Below, in pieces: positions 16,315 to 25,266 of a DNA stretch of 64,000 nt (position 1 is the stretch's first letter; every line of letters begins with the position of its first letter). Both the position numbers and the translations under genes were made by a program. The stretch comes from UMGS172 sp045592985. GTDB lineage: Bacteria > Bacillota > Clostridia > Oscillospirales > Acutalibacteraceae. The notes beneath the pieces are model-generated. The model worked only from the letters and a program-made list of their open reading frames with translations. It did no database searches and was not told where the DNA came from. The stretch covers positions 1 through 64,000 of the forward strand of contig JAZNVU010000056.1 of assembly GCA_045592985.1 (NCBI GenBank), written 5' to 3'.

Positions 16315-17643
16315 TTATTCGAAATCAAAAACAAGGTCTTTAACATCAAACGGGCTGGTGGCAAACTTGTCTTCTACAGCGTCGTAGGTGTTGCCAAGGT
16401 CGGTCAGTTCGGTATCGTATTCATCATGCTTTAAGTTGTAAATGAACACATCACGCAAAGAGCCGTTGCTTGTCTGATAATCGAACCAATAACCTTCTTC
16501 TTCAAGGATATCTCTTCTCATAACAATCAAGAATCTCTTGTTTTCTTCGTCCTGAATTATCTTAACCTTGCCGACTTCAACCTCTTTCACCTTGCTGTAG
16601 AGAGCGTTGACAACTTCAGACTCATCGTCACCGAAGAGAGTTGTGTAATCAGCAGGCTCGTAGCTCTTATCTTCTTCATCCTCTTCCTTGTCCTCGGTTT
16701 TGTCTTCAGTCTTGTCCTCTTCAGTATCTTCAGATTTGTCTTCTTCTTTGTCTGCGTCCTCACCGTCGGTCTTGTCGCCTTCTTCGGACTCGTCTTTTTC
16801 AGCCTCTTCCTTTTTGGCCTCTTCACGTGCTTTTTCGTTAGCCTCGAACTCTTTGTAAATTACGTCAAAACTTTCGCCGGCTTCAAGGCGCTTCAGGAAA
16901 TCATCAGCCTCGTCGGTAAGTACTTTCTTATCTTCTTCCGAAAGGTCGGTCTCACCGTCTAAGAGAGAGTAGGAGATAGTATCTGCCAGAGCATAGTGTT
17001 CGTTGAAATATGCATCAAGGTCGGTCTGAGGAATGGCCTTTTCACCGTCTTTACCATAGAGTTGGTAGAAGAGATGATTGTACATATACTCATAAACCAT
17101 GTACTGCTCATAGGTTGACAATGCTACACCGTTGGGCTCAAAGAAATAGCCGTAAGGGGTGTAGTATTGCGAAACATCGGTACCCTGCTGAGTGTAAGTT
17201 GCATAGGTATTATAGTCACAGCCGTAGTACCAGTAGTAGTTAGCCTGAAGACGTGCAATCTGCTCGGATTCCTCATCGAGTGTGATGCCCTTTTCTTCCA
17301 TAAGGTTAAGTACAGCCGAATACTGTTTTAATACTCTTAAAGCCTCAGCCTCAACGAATTCGGCATAAGGTGTTCCTGTAGGGCTTACGACACCTTCAGA
17401 ATCAAAATAATAATTGTTGTATTTGATTTTTTCGGTATCTTCGCCGTTGTTTTTGGCGTAATCATAAATGGCATTACGCGCGTTGGTTGCGGCGGTATAA
17501 AGCACGCAACTGTACATAGCCGAAGTAAACTCTCTTCCGCCAATGGTATAAGCAATTTCATCTTTTTTGTGGCAACCGGCAAAGACCGATACCAGCATCG
17601 CAACCACAAGAATGACAGCGAAAACTCTGATTAATTTTTTCAT
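16315..17643 (-). CDS. PrsA/SurA-like lipoprotein foldase with long acidic insert
   Basis: The 442-residue lipoprotein has lipobox FAGC (C24). Its N-terminal helical part starts with AYTIGGREFTSAMY, the usual chaperone-domain start of PrsA/SurA-like foldases. It would help secreted proteins fold outside the membrane. A region resembling a parvulin-type domain (LKRLEAGESFDVIYKEF, about 250-266) is interrupted by about 60 residues made almost only of Glu, Asp, Lys and Thr (about 268-328, repeats of EDKTEDK). It then resumes with LFGDDESEVVNALYSKVKEVEVGKV. Location next to mfd and pth is typical of this foldase in Clostridia. ATG follows AAGGAG. Isomerase activity is uncertain. Confidence 0.75.
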   Translation of the reverse strand: MKKLIRVFAVILVVAMLVSVFAGCHKKDEIAYTIGGREFTSAMYSCVLYTAATNARNAIYDYAKNNGEDTEKIKYNNYYFDSEGVVSPTGTPYAEFVEAEALRVLKQYSAVLNLMEEKGITLDEESEQIARLQANYYWYYGCDYNTYATYTQQGTDVSQYYTPYGYFFEPNGVALSTYEQYMVYEYMYNHLFYQLYGKDGEKAIPQTDLDAYFNEHYALADTISYSLLDGETDLSEEDKKVLTDEADDFLKRLEAGESFDVIYKEFEANEKAREEAKKEEAEKDESEEGDKTDGEDADKEEDKSEDTEEDKTEDKTEDKEEDEEDKSYEPADYTTLFGDDESEVVNALYSKVKEVEVGKVKIIQDEENKRFLIVMRRDILEEEGYWFDYQTSNGSLRDVFIYNLKHDEYDTELTDLGNTYDAVEDKFATSPFDVKDLVFDFE

Positions 17644-17722
17644 GTTTTTTGCTCCTTATTAGGACCATACGGCCCAATTTGATTATGGCAAACTGCATTA
17701 AAGCATAACCACAAAATAATAC

Positions 17723-17750
17723 ATTGTATAGTATATAATATATTCGGCAA
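17723..17750 (-). promoter_or_regulatory. probable promoter of the PrsA-like gene
   Basis: On the minus strand TTGCCG (17745-17750) and TACAAT (17723-17728) are 16 bp apart, about 80 bp before the start codon. The 170-bp gap after mfd holds nothing else I recognise. Confidence 0.5.
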
Positions 17751-17813
17751 AAAGTCCAGCATTTTTTATACTATTAGTGTTACCTAATTGTAAATTTCTG
17801 CGAAAGATAGTAT

Positions 17814-20800
17814 TTACATAGCCGAAAGAGCCTCTTTTAAGGTTTCAAGGCTCCTCTTGTTACCGTCGGGACGAACTGAAATATACGGTCTTTTGCCTGC
17901 ACTGAACATCACCCTGCGTTTTAAGTCGGAAGATAAAAGTTTTGAAACAGGCTCGGTCAAACCTTCAACATAAAGCAGAACACGACCGTCTTGTTCATTT
18001 ATTTCGGTAATGCCAAGCGAAGATGCCGTGGCTTTGCACAAGGCAATACTTACAAGGTCGGTGACCGATTTTGGCGGAGTACCATAGCGGTCGATAAGTT
18101 CGTCAATGACGTCGAACGAGTCTTCCTCGGTGCGGATTGCGGCAATTCTGCGATATGCCGACAGTCGCAAAGGCAAAGAGGAAATATACCGTTCGGGGAT
18201 ATGGGCGTTGACTTTTAGTTCGACGGTACATTCTTTTTCTTCAACCACCGTTTCACCTTTTTCTTCGGCAATGGCATCCGACAAAAGTTTTAAATACATA
18301 TCGTATCCGACCGATTCCATATGACCGTGCTGTTCGCCGCCCAAAATACTGCCGGCACCTCTTATTTCAAGGTCACGCATGGCTATTCTGAAGCCGGAGC
18401 CAAACTCGGTGAATTTGCGTATTGCATCAAGTCTCTTTTGCGAAATTTCTGATAAAGCCTTGCCGGGAGTGAACAAAAGATAGGCAAAGGCGGTGCGGTG
18501 GCTACGTCCCACACGACCTCTTAACTGGTGCAACTGAGCAAGACCAAAACGGTCGGAATCCTCAATTATAAGCGTATTGGCATTTGGAACGTCAACACCT
18601 GTTTCAATTATTGTGGTACATACGAGAATGTCGATTTCATGCTCGGTGAGGTCCCGCCAAACTTTTGAAAGTGTACCTTCGTCCATTTTGCCGTGGGCAA
18701 TACCTACGCGGGCTGTCGGGTGGTTTTCCTGTATCTTAGCGGCACACGATTCGATGTTATCGGTGCGGTTATGCAGATAATAAACCTGACCTCCGCGGCG
18801 AAGTTCTCGGCTTATGGCTTCGTTTACAATGCCGTTGTCCTGTTCTAAAACATAGGTCTGAACAGGTCGGCGGTCGAGCGGAGCCTCTTCTATTGAGGAC
18901 ATATCGCGAAGACCAGAGAGTGCCATGTTGAGCGTTCGAGGAATTGGTGTCGCCGAAAGTGTTAGCGCATCCACAGTTGGGTAAAGTTCCTTTAAGCGTT
19001 CTTTTTGAGCAACACCGAAACGTTGCTCCTCGTCGACGATTAAAAGCCCCAAATCCTTAAAAACAACGTCTTTGGAAATCAGACTGTGGGTGCCGATAAT
19101 AAGGTCGATGTTGCCGGCTTTCAGTTCCTTTTTAATTTTTTCCTGTTGCTTGGGTGTTCTGAAACGTGACAGCATTTCGATTTCGACTGCCATGTTGCCA
19201 AAGCGTTCAAGAGCATTGTTGTAGTGTTGCCATGCAAGTATGGTGGTGGGCACCAAAAGTGCGCATTGTTTGCCCTCGGCAATGCACTTAAAAGCGGCTC
19301 TGAAAGCTACTTCGGTTTTACCAAAACCTACGTCGCCGCACAGCAGACGGTCCATGGGTACGGCACGTTCCATGTCGCGTTTGATTTCGTGTGAGCAACG
19401 AAGTTGGTCATCGGTTTCTTCAAACGGAAAACGGTGTTCAAAGTCCGATTGCAGGTCTCCGTCGGGGCTGAAAGGATAGCCTTGCTGTTGCATACGTTTG
19501 GCATACAAAGCCGTTAGTTGTTTTGCCATGTCTTTTACGGCTTTTTTGACCCTCGCGCGGGTTTTTCCCCACTCGGCAGAACCTAATTTATTGAGTTTTA
19601 CGGTGGTATCTTCGGCAGAGCCGATGTATTTTGAAACCATGTCAAGCGAGGTTACGGGAACGTAAAGAGCATCCTTGCCGGCATAGTTAATTTTGATATA
19701 ATCACGTGTTACACCGTGGGCAGAAATTTGCTGAACACCTGCAAAAATGCCGATTCCGTGGGTGACGTGAACAACATAGTCACCGCGTTCGAGTTCTTCC
19801 AACGAGCCGACGGCGGTGCCTTTACCGAAGTGTTTGCGCTTTTTGGCTTTTACGGTTGCACGACCGTGTACCATGACCGCCGTACCGACAGAAGGTAACA
19901 AAAAGCCTTCGGTCAAGGCGCCTGTGGTAACAAAAATTCCGCTGTCACCGACGTTTTCGGGTTCGGGACAAAAATTGGCAGAAAGACCTGATTCGCAAAG
20001 TTCTTCACATAAATTGCTTGCTGCTTTTTCACCGCCGGCAAGAATTACGGTAAGTTTGTTGTTTTGCGAAAGAATATCCTCTTTAAGAGACGCCACCGAC
20101 CCTTGAAAGCCTCCCGATTGACGGAGATTTAATGAAAAAATTGCCTTTGGAGCAGGGGTGTAAGAGGTTTTTTGAAAACTATCGAAAAAGCAGGTGTTGT
20201 GTTTCTCAAGTTCTGTTGCAAATTGAGTAGAGTCGAGATAGACCGAGCGAAAATCAGGTGGCAAAACACCCTCGGACAGCAAAGATTTTATCTCTTCTGC
20301 GTGTAGTTTAAGCGTACTGTCAATTCGCTCCGATACCGAGTTTGTATCAAACACAAAAATGGCTGAATTTGTGCCAAAATAGTCGAACAATGTCGAATTT
20401 TCGGGGTATATATACTTCAAATAAGTATCATACGCTACACCGACACCGTTTTTTAATCGATCGATGTCTTCCCGCACCCGTTTGGTTTGCGATTCGCTTA
20501 TTTTTTTGCGCTTGAGCAATGTTTCGAGTGATTTTATAAGTTCTTCAGCCGAAGTTGGTGTGGTTTCAGCAACGGGGGATACAGTAATTTCGTTTAATGG
20601 GTCGGTACGGCGTTGCGTTTCAACCTCAAAAGAATAGATACTGTCAACCTCATCACCAAAAAAGTCAATTCTGAAAGGGTCTTGGTATCCGGGTGAAAAA
20701 ATATCGAGGATACTGCCCCTTAACGAAAACTGACCTGCACCGTCAACCTGCTCGCTTTTTACATACCCTGCCGAAACAAGGGTCGAAACCAAACTGTCAA

Positions 20801-21248
20801 GGTTGTATTCCTGCCCGACCTTTAGCGTAAAACGACGGCTTTTAAGCACTTCGGGTGGTATGGTTGAACTGATAACAGCATCGGCAGGGGCAATGCATAT
20901 GTCAAAGTCACCCGTTATAAGTCTTGAAAGTGTGCCGAGACGTTTGTGCTCATATTCGTGCGAGCCCGAAGCCTTACTGAGAAAGCAAAAATCTCTGCCG
21001 GGGAAAACGGCAACCGAAAGACCGATTGAAGAAAGGTCTTCCTCAACACGTTCGGTTTCGGCATCACCTGCAGTTATAATAAGTGGTTTTATGCCGTTTC
21101 TCTCACATACCGACACCGCAAGACAAACGCGGTGTATGTGCGAAAGACCCCAAACGGTAAGAGGGGTTTTGCCTTGCTTTAAGCAGTCGCTGATTTCTCG
21201 AAATTCGACAAGTTTTGAATAGTTTGCAGAAATGAATTTATATTTCAT
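17814..21248 (-). CDS. mfd: transcription-repair coupling factor
   Basis: Mfd removes RNA polymerase stalled at DNA lesions and recruits UvrA. The 1144-residue length is normal. Visible parts in order: the UvrB-like N-terminal module, the RNA polymerase-interacting region around GDYVVHVTHGIGIF (about 490), helicase motif I LLCGDVGFGKTEVA, motif II VDEEQRFGVAQKE, motif III LSATPIPRTLNMALSG and motif VI QLRGRVGRSHRTAFAY. The C-terminal TRCF domain follows. The ATG is preceded by AGGTGAAAG and lies 4 bp after the pth stop, so mfd is co-transcribed with pth. With dinB it adds to the DNA-damage functions of the window. Confidence 0.98.
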   Translation of the reverse strand: MKYKFISANYSKLVEFREISDCLKQGKTPLTVWGLSHIHRVCLAVSVCERNGIKPLIITAGDAETERVEEDLSSIGLSVAVFPGRDFCFLSKASGSHEYEHKRLGTLSRLITGDFDICIAPADAVISSTIPPEVLKSRRFTLKVGQEYNLDSLVSTLVSAGYVKSEQVDGAGQFSLRGSILDIFSPGYQDPFRIDFFGDEVDSIYSFEVETQRRTDPLNEITVSPVAETTPTSAEELIKSLETLLKRKKISESQTKRVREDIDRLKNGVGVAYDTYLKYIYPENSTLFDYFGTNSAIFVFDTNSVSERIDSTLKLHAEEIKSLLSEGVLPPDFRSVYLDSTQFATELEKHNTCFFDSFQKTSYTPAPKAIFSLNLRQSGGFQGSVASLKEDILSQNNKLTVILAGGEKAASNLCEELCESGLSANFCPEPENVGDSGIFVTTGALTEGFLLPSVGTAVMVHGRATVKAKKRKHFGKGTAVGSLEELERGDYVVHVTHGIGIFAGVQQISAHGVTRDYIKINYAGKDALYVPVTSLDMVSKYIGSAEDTTVKLNKLGSAEWGKTRARVKKAVKDMAKQLTALYAKRMQQQGYPFSPDGDLQSDFEHRFPFEETDDQLRCSHEIKRDMERAVPMDRLLCGDVGFGKTEVAFRAAFKCIAEGKQCALLVPTTILAWQHYNNALERFGNMAVEIEMLSRFRTPKQQEKIKKELKAGNIDLIIGTHSLISKDVVFKDLGLLIVDEEQRFGVAQKERLKELYPTVDALTLSATPIPRTLNMALSGLRDMSSIEEAPLDRRPVQTYVLEQDNGIVNEAISRELRRGGQVYYLHNRTDNIESCAAKIQENHPTARVGIAHGKMDEGTLSKVWRDLTEHEIDILVCTTIIETGVDVPNANTLIIEDSDRFGLAQLHQLRGRVGRSHRTAFAYLLFTPGKALSEISQKRLDAIRKFTEFGSGFRIAMRDLEIRGAGSILGGEQHGHMESVGYDMYLKLLSDAIAEEKGETVVEEKECTVELKVNAHIPERYISSLPLRLSAYRRIAAIRTEEDSFDVIDELIDRYGTPPKSVTDLVSIALCKATASSLGITEINEQDGRVLLYVEGLTEPVSKLLSSDLKRRVMFSAGKRPYISVRPDGNKRSLETLKEALSAM

Positions 21249-21252
21249 TCTT

Positions 21253-21843
21253 TCACCTGTTGTAGTTGTTCATAGCAGCAGAAATGCCTTTTGTAACAGT
21301 GGTTAGCACTGCTTTTACGGCAAGTGTTTCCGCTTCGGTTATTTTTTTCTCGTCGTCGGGTGAAGGCTTGCCCAAAACCCAATCGGCAAGGTCATAGTCG
21401 GGATGCGGTTTTTGTCCCATACCTATTTTTATGCGGGCTATTTTATCGGTACCCAGAAGTTCTACAATATCTTTTAGTCCGTTATGACCGCCGTGACTGC
21501 CCGAAGCACGAATGCGAAGACGACCGGCGTCCATAGATACATCGTCCGAAATAATGATAAGGGTTTCGGTAGGCAGTTTATAAAACTTCACAATTTCTGA
21601 TACGGCGGCACCGGAGTTGTTCATAAAAGTAAGAGGTTTTACAAGCAAAAGTTTTTTGCCCATATACTCGGCATCGCAAATAAGTGACTGAAACTTGTTT
21701 TTCCAAACACTCACTTTGAGTTCGTCTGCCAGACGGTCAACGGCTCTGAAACCTGCATTGTGGCGGGTTTTTTCATATTTATCACCGGGGTTTCCAAGGC
21801 CAACAACAACAAAATCGTACTTTGATTTTCCTTTTAAAAACAT
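21253..21843 (-). CDS. pth: peptidyl-tRNA hydrolase
   Basis: Pth hydrolyses the ester bond of peptidyl-tRNAs released early from ribosomes. The 196-residue protein has the family motifs VVVGLGNPGDKYEKTRHNAGF (catalytic His in TRHNAGF), PLTFMNNSGAAV and SDDVSMDAGRLRIR with GSHGGHNGLKDI. The ATG at 21843 has GAGGAA upstream and overlaps the preceding membrane-protein gene by 10 bases. The pth-mfd order is common in Firmicutes. Confidence 0.97.
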   Translation of the reverse strand: MFLKGKSKYDFVVVGLGNPGDKYEKTRHNAGFRAVDRLADELKVSVWKNKFQSLICDAEYMGKKLLLVKPLTFMNNSGAAVSEIVKFYKLPTETLIIISDDVSMDAGRLRIRASGSHGGHNGLKDIVELLGTDKIARIKIGMGQKPHPDYDLADWVLGKPSPDDEKKITEAETLAVKAVLTTVTKGISAAMNNYNR

Positions 21844-22556
21844 TTGCTATTCCTCAACTTAAAAAATGATATGATAACACTGACTGTTTCTAAAATCACA
21901 GCGATTGCTGCCAAAGCAATAACGGCAACAGATGCGTATGCGAGTATGTAACTCGGCAATTCGTAACCGTAGTCTGAACGCAAAATTTCGGTTCTCGAAA
22001 GGGCGTCAAACACAAAAAGTGCAAGGGATATGAACATTAAAATTAACGAAACGATAAAGCCTTGACATTTTGGCATATTTTTGCGTACGCAGTTACTAAA
22101 TGTGCAGTTAGTAATTACTTTAGAAAGGAAGAAAATTGTCAACGGCAACGCGAACATTTTAACATTTGCAAAGCCTACGTTAAGAAGTTGGACCAAAATA
22201 AGCGGACTGTCAAAATAAAGTGTTATAAGCGGTTTTAAGGTTAAAACTTCTAAATCGTTTAATAAGAAAAGAGCAAAGATAAGCGTCAAAACAACACATA
22301 TGAAGGTTGATGAAAATTTGAGTATTGGCAAACCAAATTTTCCGTTTTGGTGTTTTGCCTTTGAATTTGCAACTAAAACCGCTACGAGGTTGAAAACAAC
22401 AAGCGGTAATACTATAACGCCAAAAGAAAAGTCTAAAGCACTAACAATCAATCCTGACAACAGTAAAAGCACCGCCGAAATTACCTCCAACGGAAAGCAA
22501 AGTGATTTTGATACATTGCGCGCTAATGGAGTGAGATAAGTTTTTTCACAAGTCAA
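21834..22556 (-). CDS. multi-pass membrane protein of unknown function
   Basis: I do not recognise the family. About 240 residues contain six or seven hydrophobic segments with few charged residues between them and no catalytic motif. It lies at the head of the pth-mfd operon and overlaps pth by 10 bases. I favour the TTG at 22556 as start because GAGGTGAT lies 5-6 bases upstream. A GTG at 22565 overlaps that binding site and would need another one. Confidence 0.65.
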   Translation of the reverse strand: MTCEKTYLTPLARNVSKSLCFPLEVISAVLLLLSGLIVSALDFSFGVIVLPLVVFNLVAVLVANSKAKHQNGKFGLPILKFSSTFICVVLTLIFALFLLNDLEVLTLKPLITLYFDSPLILVQLLNVGFANVKMFALPLTIFFLSKVITNCTFSNCVRKNMPKCQGFIVSLILMFISLALFVFDALSRTEILRSDYGYELPSYILAYASVAVIALAAIAVILETVSVIISFFKLRNSKCF

Positions 22557-22636
22557 GTCAATCACCTCAAAAAATTATACCACGAAGTGCCCGAAGGAAA
22601 CTCACCCCCGGGCTCCAATGTTTGTTTATACTTAGT

Positions 22637-22665
22637 ATTATACACAATAAGCGTCCAATAGTCAA
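22637..22665 (-). promoter_or_regulatory. promoter of the membrane protein-pth-mfd operon
   Basis: On the minus strand TTGACT (22660-22665) and TATAAT (22637-22642) are 17 bp apart, about 75 bp upstream of the first gene. It diverges from the thrS promoter. Confidence 0.7.
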
Positions 22666-22757
22666 CGCAAAAGAAAAAGAAGCCGTGTGGCGAAACGGTT
22701 ATTGTTTTCAGTTGGTGGCTTGTTTTTAAGTGCGTTTTGCTGACAAAATTTCGGCAC

Positions 22758-22786
22758 TTGACTTTTTGGGTTTTTAGTAGTATCAT
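22758..22786 (+). promoter_or_regulatory. thrS promoter
   Basis: TTGACT (22758-22763) and TATCAT (22781-22786) with a 17-bp spacer place +1 near 22793, right where the T-box leader begins. Confidence 0.7.
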
Positions 22787-22792
22787 TGATTA

Positions 22793-23022
22793 AACAAATC
22801 GTTGAAGGGAAGAGTAGCGTTTTAAAACTTTTTCAGAGAGCGCGGTCGATTGGCTGAAAATCGCGCAAAGTGTAAAAACGTGAAGACCACCCCTGAGAGC
22901 AGTCGGTAAAAAAGGCTGACGTATACCTTGCGTTAAAGGTAAAAGAGTTAAATTTTAAGGTGGAACCGTGTGAAACTTCGCACCCTTAATATGCCGAAAG
23001 GTATATTAACGGTGCTTTTTTT
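22793..23022 (+). promoter_or_regulatory. T-box riboswitch controlling thrS
   Basis: The leader has the T-box order: an early GAAGGGAAGAGTA segment, a stem I with a candidate specifier ACC (22886-22888, in GAAGACCACC), and the T-box sequence AAGGTGGAACCGTG (about 22957-22970). A terminator stem (22980-23017, GCACC...GGTGC) runs into T7. The antiterminator bulge TGGA would pair with UCCA, the 3' end of a tRNA with discriminator U. This fits tRNA-Thr, whose gene in this window ends in TCCA. Uncharged tRNA-Thr should therefore cause read-through into thrS. Confidence 0.93.
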
Positions 23023-23046
23023 ATGCAAAAGAAAGGAAGTAGAAAT

Positions 23047-24849
23047 ATGAAAGTAGTTTACAATAACGGAACAGTTGACCAGTGTCCCGAAGCAGAGGAA
23101 CTTGAGGTTCTTCGTCATTCGGCAGCGCACATTATGGCAGGAGCTATAAAGAGGCTTTATCCCGAAGCAAAGTTTGCCTATGGTCCTGCAACCGAAAAAG
23201 GTTTTTATTACGATGTTGATTTGGGCGATGTAAAACTTGCTGACTCTGACCTTGCCAAAATCGAGGATGAAATGAAAAAGATTGTTAAAGAAAATCTTCC
23301 CATCAAGCCCGAAATTTTGCCCCGTGACGAGGCTATTAAACTTATGGAGGAACAGGGTGAAGTTTATAAGGTTGAGCATATTGCCGACCTTGCCGATAAT
23401 GAACCTATCAGTTTCTATCGCCAGGGTGAGTATGTCGATATGTGCCGTGGACCGCACATTACCTACACCAAGGCACTTAAAGCGTTTAAACTCATGTCTA
23501 TTTCGGGTGCATATTGGAAGAACGACAGCAACAACAAGATGCTTACTCGCATCAACGGTACGGCGTTTGCTACTCAAGCCGAACTTGACGAGTATCTTAA
23601 GATGGTTGAAGAGGCTAAAATGCGTGACCATAACAAAATCGGTCGTGAACTTGAGTATTTCACTACCGTTGACTCTATTGGTCAGGGCTTGCCCATTTTG
23701 TTGCCGAAAGGTGCCAGAACCATTCAACTTTTACAGCGTTTTGTTGAAGATGAGGAGCAGAAGAGAGGCTATCTTCTCACCAAAACTCCGCTTATGGCAA
23801 AGCGTGAACTTTATAAAATTTCCGGTCACTGGGACCATTATTTAGACGGTATGTTTGTTATGGGTGACCCCGACGATTATGAGAAGGAGTGCTTTGCGCT
23901 TCGCCCTATGACCTGTCCGTTCCAGTATCAAGTTTTCCTTAACAAGATGCGCTCTTACCGTGATTTGCCTATGCGTTTGGGCGAAACCTCAACCCTTTTC
24001 CGTAACGAGGATTCGGGTGAAATGCACGGTCTTATCCGCGTTCGTCAGTTCACTATTTCCGAGGGTCACTTGGTACTCCGTCCCGAGCAGTTGGAGGACG
24101 AGTTCAGAGGTTGTTTGGAACTTGCCAACTTTATGCTTAAAGCGGTTGGTCTTGATGAGGACGTAACCTACCGTTTCTCACAGTGGGACCCCGAAAGAAA
24201 AGACAAATATGAGGGTACGGCAGAGCAGTGGGACGAGGCTCAGGCTCTTATGGGCAAGATTCTTGATAATCTTGGTCTTAAATACTCTATCGGTATTGAT
24301 GAGGCCGCTTTCTACGGACCGAAACTCGATATTCAGATTAAAAACGTTCATGGTAAAGAAGATACCCTTATTACCATTCAGATTGATATGCTTCTTGCCA
24401 AGAAGTTCGGCATGGAATATGTTGATGTTGACGGTGAGAAGAAGATTCCTTACATTATTCACCGTACTTCGCTTGGCTGCTATGAGAGAACTCTTGCTCT
24501 GCTTCTTGAAAAATATGCGGGTGCAATGCCGATGTGGTTGGCACCCGAGCATGTAAGGGTTATCCCTATTTCTGAACGATTCCGCGACCAAGCTCAAGCT
24601 CTTACCGATAAATTGGTTGCTGCAGGTCTTAAGGCAACAATGGATGACCGCAACGAGAAGATGGGCTACCGTATCCGCGAGGCTCAGCTTGAAAAAATTC
24701 CTTACATGCTCATTTTGGGCGACAAGGAAGTTGAAAACGGCACCGTTTCTGTCAGAAAACGCGGCGGTGTTGATTTAGGCTCCATGACTGCAGATGAGTT
24801 CATTGCTAAGGCAAAACACGAAATCGAAACAAGACTTATTGAAAAATAG
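23047..24849 (+). CDS. thrS: threonine-tRNA ligase, short form without TGS domain
   Basis: ThrRS charges tRNA-Thr in the cytoplasm. The 600-residue protein begins almost directly with the editing domain (HSAAH near residue 27 and DMCRGPH near 138). It then has the class II catalytic core (ALRPMTCP, motif 2 region RNEDSGEMHGLIRVRQF, IIHRTSLGCYER) and the anticodon-binding domain. The N-terminal TGS domain of the usual 640-residue enzymes appears to be missing. The three zinc ligands expected of ThrRS (Cys in MTCP, His in EGH, His in IIHR) are present. ATG 23047 follows AAAGGAAG. An in-frame ATG at 23023 lies in the terminator tract of the T-box and is unlikely. Confidence 0.97.
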   Translation: MKVVYNNGTVDQCPEAEELEVLRHSAAHIMAGAIKRLYPEAKFAYGPATEKGFYYDVDLGDVKLADSDLAKIEDEMKKIVKENLPIKPEILPRDEAIKLMEEQGEVYKVEHIADLADNEPISFYRQGEYVDMCRGPHITYTKALKAFKLMSISGAYWKNDSNNKMLTRINGTAFATQAELDEYLKMVEEAKMRDHNKIGRELEYFTTVDSIGQGLPILLPKGARTIQLLQRFVEDEEQKRGYLLTKTPLMAKRELYKISGHWDHYLDGMFVMGDPDDYEKECFALRPMTCPFQYQVFLNKMRSYRDLPMRLGETSTLFRNEDSGEMHGLIRVRQFTISEGHLVLRPEQLEDEFRGCLELANFMLKAVGLDEDVTYRFSQWDPERKDKYEGTAEQWDEAQALMGKILDNLGLKYSIGIDEAAFYGPKLDIQIKNVHGKEDTLITIQIDMLLAKKFGMEYVDVDGEKKIPYIIHRTSLGCYERTLALLLEKYAGAMPMWLAPEHVRVIPISERFRDQAQALTDKLVAAGLKATMDDRNEKMGYRIREAQLEKIPYMLILGDKEVENGTVSVRKRGGVDLGSMTADEFIAKAKHEIETRLIEK

Positions 24850-24860
24850 TTTTTCAAAGT

Positions 24861-24898
24861 AAAAGTACCTCTTGCACTTGGCAAGGGGTACTTTTTTT
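24861..24898 (+). terminator. thrS terminator
   Basis: A 15-bp stem (24861-24875 with 24881-24895, one G-T pair) ends in a seven-T run. Confidence 0.9.
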
Positions 24899-24904
24899 GT
24901 TGGT

Positions 24905-25102
24905 TCAGTTGTCTTTTAATCCTAAAATATAATCGACCGATACATTGTGAAATTTTGATAACGCTATCAACACTTCGCTGGGAATGTCTAAATGACCGCT
25001 TTCGTATCTTGAATAGGTTGCTTGACTGATGTTAAGGATTTTTGCAAGTTGCGTTTGACTTAAATCTTTATCTTCTCTTAAATTTCTTATTCTTTCGTAC
25101 AT
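24905..25102 (-). CDS. XRE-family HTH transcriptional regulator
   Basis: The 65-residue protein is a single HTH_3 domain: MYERIRNLREDKDLSQTQLA, then ISQATYSRYESGHLDIPSEVL and VSVDYILGL. There is no additional domain, so it is a compact DNA-binding repressor of the Cro/XRE type. I chose the ATG at 25102, preceded by GGTGAT. A longer reading adds 16 atypical residues. The gene points away from the hydrogenase operon, and two perfect palindromes lie upstream of its start at 25125-25172. Self-repression is likely. Control of the hydrogenase genes is possible. Confidence 0.88.
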   Translation of the reverse strand: MYERIRNLREDKDLSQTQLAKILNISQATYSRYESGHLDIPSEVLIALSKFHNVSVDYILGLKDN

Positions 25103-25124
25103 AAAATCACCGAAAATATAATAC

Positions 25125-25145
25125 AATATGCAATTTCTGCATATT
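25125..25145. promoter_or_regulatory. palindromic operator A (AATATGCA-N5-TGCATATT)
   Basis: Perfect 8-bp arms separated by 5 bp, just upstream of the XRE gene. The half site TATGCA recurs in operator B. Probably bound by the adjacent regulator. Confidence 0.6.
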
Positions 25146-25147
25146 GA

Positions 25148-25172
25148 CATTTATGCAAAAATCGCATAAATG
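25148..25172. promoter_or_regulatory. palindromic operator B (CATTTATGC-N7-GCATAAATG)
   Basis: Perfect 9-bp arms separated by 7 bp, 2 bp after operator A. The shared TTATGC/TATGC half-site core suggests the same binding protein. Confidence 0.6.
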
Positions 25173-25266
25173 TTTTTTGGAGGTGATAATTACGAAAAAT
25201 GAATCGGAAATAAAAATTTTTTGCGAAAAAACTACAAATTTCCTCATATTTTTTACTATAAAAATG

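Noticed and set aside
16587..16826. 79-codon Lys/Arg-rich frame within the PrsA-like gene
   Set aside because: It is the shifted reading of the acidic repeat of the real gene and has no start signal.
25150..25200. Longer form of the XRE regulator starting further upstream
   Set aside because: The extra residues are not family-like and lie in the palindromic operators. The ATG at 25102 fits the family and has a ribosome binding site.
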